From NCBI GenBank assembly GCA_963678705.1, contig OY783212.1, positions 15,624,001-15,688,000 on the forward strand: 64,000 bases of DNA. The letters are read 5' to 3'. A program made the translations under genes and the position numbers. Below the pieces are notes generated by a model. That model was not told where the DNA came from. It saw nothing but the letters and a program-made list of their open reading frames with translations, and searched no databases. Source of the DNA: Panorpa germanica (Eukaryota > Arthropoda > Insecta > Mecoptera > Panorpidae). This document shows, one piece after another, positions 62,344 through 64,000 of the stretch (position 1 is its first letter; each line of letters starts with the position of its first letter).

Positions 62344-62400
62344 GGCCAGGAGATAAAACCCGAAGACACAGCAGTCAGCGTTACGCTTCAGACGAATTGT
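62044..62400 (-). mobile_element. SINE copy with poly-A tail and duplicated tRNA-like head
   Basis: Read on the minus strand: a head with TGTGTCTTCGGGTT..., a TA microsatellite, then a second head TGTGTCTTCGGGTTCGATCC. The body follows (GGCAGTGGTGTAGCCCACAT, GGCCACGACACC), then ATAGGCCGACGCTAAAT and a poly-A tail (21 T on the plus strand at 62044-62064). GGGTTCGATCCC is a pol III B-box match. The order head, body, poly-A defines the family. Confidence 0.8.
62304..62341. repeat. (AT)19 microsatellite inside the SINE
   Basis: It lies where the adjacent head unit has only CCAGATATATATTTTCTGGG, so it is an expansion of a SINE-encoded TA run. It produces spurious Tyr-Ile repeat frames on both strands. 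Confidence 0.95.
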
Positions 62401-64000
62401 AATCTTCACAAGATTAGTGTACTTAAATTCACCACAATGTATCGAACCTATTTTGCAACCTATGTTTAACTATATTTTGTCAATCGTTTAAAAAAGTGGT
62501 TAATTTTATCCGGTGTCCAACTGTTATAACACCATTCGCTTAACCATGAGTAATGTGATCCTTAAAAATAATTACTTACATTTATAACAAATTAAACTGT
62601 TGTAAACAGAAATATTTTGAAACTCACATAAGAAACACTAACCATTTTCTATGTGTTAACAAACTATTCGTATATTTTCCAACAGTTGTAATTCCTTTTC
62701 GATACTCTGTCCATAAGACCATGAAACTTATTTGTTATTGACTGGTTATGGCTTCTGGAACAAGAAGGTTTTGTTATCTAGTAATCAAATACAGCTACGA
62801 TGAAAGATTGGGAAAAGTTACGTGATGAGAATTCGTAATGTAAGTCGACCAAGTAATGTTGCGCGAAACATAAAAACTATTGGGTTATTTATTATATTGA
62901 TTCAATATAGATATTGAAATGGAAAATAGAATGTTCTTCCTTTGTTGACCTATTTAAAACTATAGATAGAGATTGCTGTAGACATATATATACATCTGCA
63001 AATTTGCTACGTATTAGGACTGTCTGACATTGCAGATGACTATTTGTGACGACGAGTTTTTGATTTGGGTGTATTCAAGTTATTTTGCTACACTTTATCA
63101 TGAGATAAAACTCTATATCGGAAGGATGCTAATGCATCTACTACCTACTCAAGAAATCTCAAAAAAACGTTAAGTGTAACAGTGCTTATCTTTTAGCCAT
63201 TAAAAGTACTTCTTAAGAAATCTTTTGGTTACATTTTTTCCGTAACAGATAACTCTTTTTACTATAGATAAACCTTAAATACACGTAACTATCTATATCT
63301 AAAGTTGCAGAAGATATAAAAGTAATTCACGTGATATAATGACTTCGTCAATGCACAAAACACCTGCAGGATAAAGTTCCGAAAACGTGTCAAACATATT
63401 ACAAGAAGATGAACTGATCCAAGACATCCGGGAAGGCTAATTTGTAATGTGTTTTGCTAGCAGGATTCATAAAACATAATTCATACGTATGTCTCATATT
63501 ATTGACATGCACAAATCTGCTGATTCAAGTACACTGAGCGACCTCCCCTCTTCTCTCGTAGTAGATACCATAACCTCCCTAGCAAACCACCACCTTACCC
63601 CATTACTCCAGGTCTCAGTACAAGGATGTGCTCAGTTGTCGAAGCAGAACACTATGTCGTGTGCAAGTATGATGTATGGAGCAATGTGGAGATGGAGATA
63701 CACTCGTAGACCTCCCAAAGTTTGTGGTCGATAATGTCCGAGTTCTGGAGTTTCCTGAATCCTGCAAGGCACATACGAACCTAGTTTTCCGTTGATTTGA
63801 AACCCACAAAGTAATACAACTGACACACCACCACACTCTAACTCTCCTGTGATGTTTTGATGGGGCGGGGGCGCTGGCGGTAGATGGGTAACTAAATCTT
63901 ACATTTGATGATGTGTAGTTTCATATTTTGCAGGTCGATAGAAACACTCCTAATATTTGCGCATATAACAAGACACTTAATCAAAAACTGAAGTTTTTGC
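62401..64000. other. Right edge, nothing assigned
   Basis: Contains an inverted third copy of the dispersed repeat (63258-63295). A less AT-rich stretch at about 63530-63870 carries overlapping open frames on both strands with no recognisable protein similarity. No gene is supported. Confidence 0.5.

Noticed and set aside
63530..63870. Possible coding region in a less AT-rich patch near the right edge
   Set aside because: Open frames overlap on both strands, none resembles a known family, and no splice-bounded exon fits gene 2.
1..64000. CRISPR arrays, bacterial operons or phage modules
   Set aside because: The window is intron-rich insect nuclear DNA; no spaced direct repeats or bacterial gene structure are present.

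Overview
This is a window of AT-rich animal nuclear DNA, about two-thirds A+T by eye. Intron-split genes with GT/AG splice sites, insect-type neuroligin sequence, mariner, hAT and Harbinger remnants, tRNA-headed SINEs and jockey-like LINE tails all point to an insect. The species cannot be fixed from the sequence. Introns of 4 to 11 kb fit a medium or large genome.

Two genes dominate, and they converge tail to tail. Gene 1 (plus strand) enters from the left edge and has eight exons in view (5240-5392, 13521-13709, 13770-13917, 14455-14754, 15191-15380, 19558-19709, 27237-27352, 27431-29688). They join in a consistent phase to give about 1167 residues: most of a carboxylesterase-like neuroligin ectodomain, a transmembrane helix and a cytoplasmic tail of about 600 residues. 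Gene 2 (minus strand) enters from the right edge and has its three last exons in view (55791-55909, 43978-44327, 42315-43163). They encode the end of a more conventional neuroligin ectodomain, the stalk and transmembrane helix, and a shorter tail with a 22-glutamine run and a C-terminal EMRV. Two intron positions and phases are shared, so the genes look like an old duplicated pair. Neuroligins are postsynaptic membrane adhesion proteins that bind neurexins.

A small intronless ORF for a signal-anchored, cysteine-rich protein lies antisense inside a gene 1 intron (18517-18897). I do not recognise its family.

Everything else is intron or intergenic DNA rich in decayed mobile elements. These are a hAT MITE with an exact 8-bp target duplication (8598-8957), two mariner relics (one carrying a second inverted-repeat element), a frameshifted Harbinger-type transposase piece near 16.4-16.6 kb, a 670-bp MITE present twice in gene 2 introns, a 689-bp inverted-repeat element (54823-55511), LINE 3' ends, and SINE copies in which TA microsatellites have expanded. 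The roughly 12.6 kb between the two stop codons holds no gene I can recognise. No CRISPR array, tRNA gene or rRNA gene is supported.
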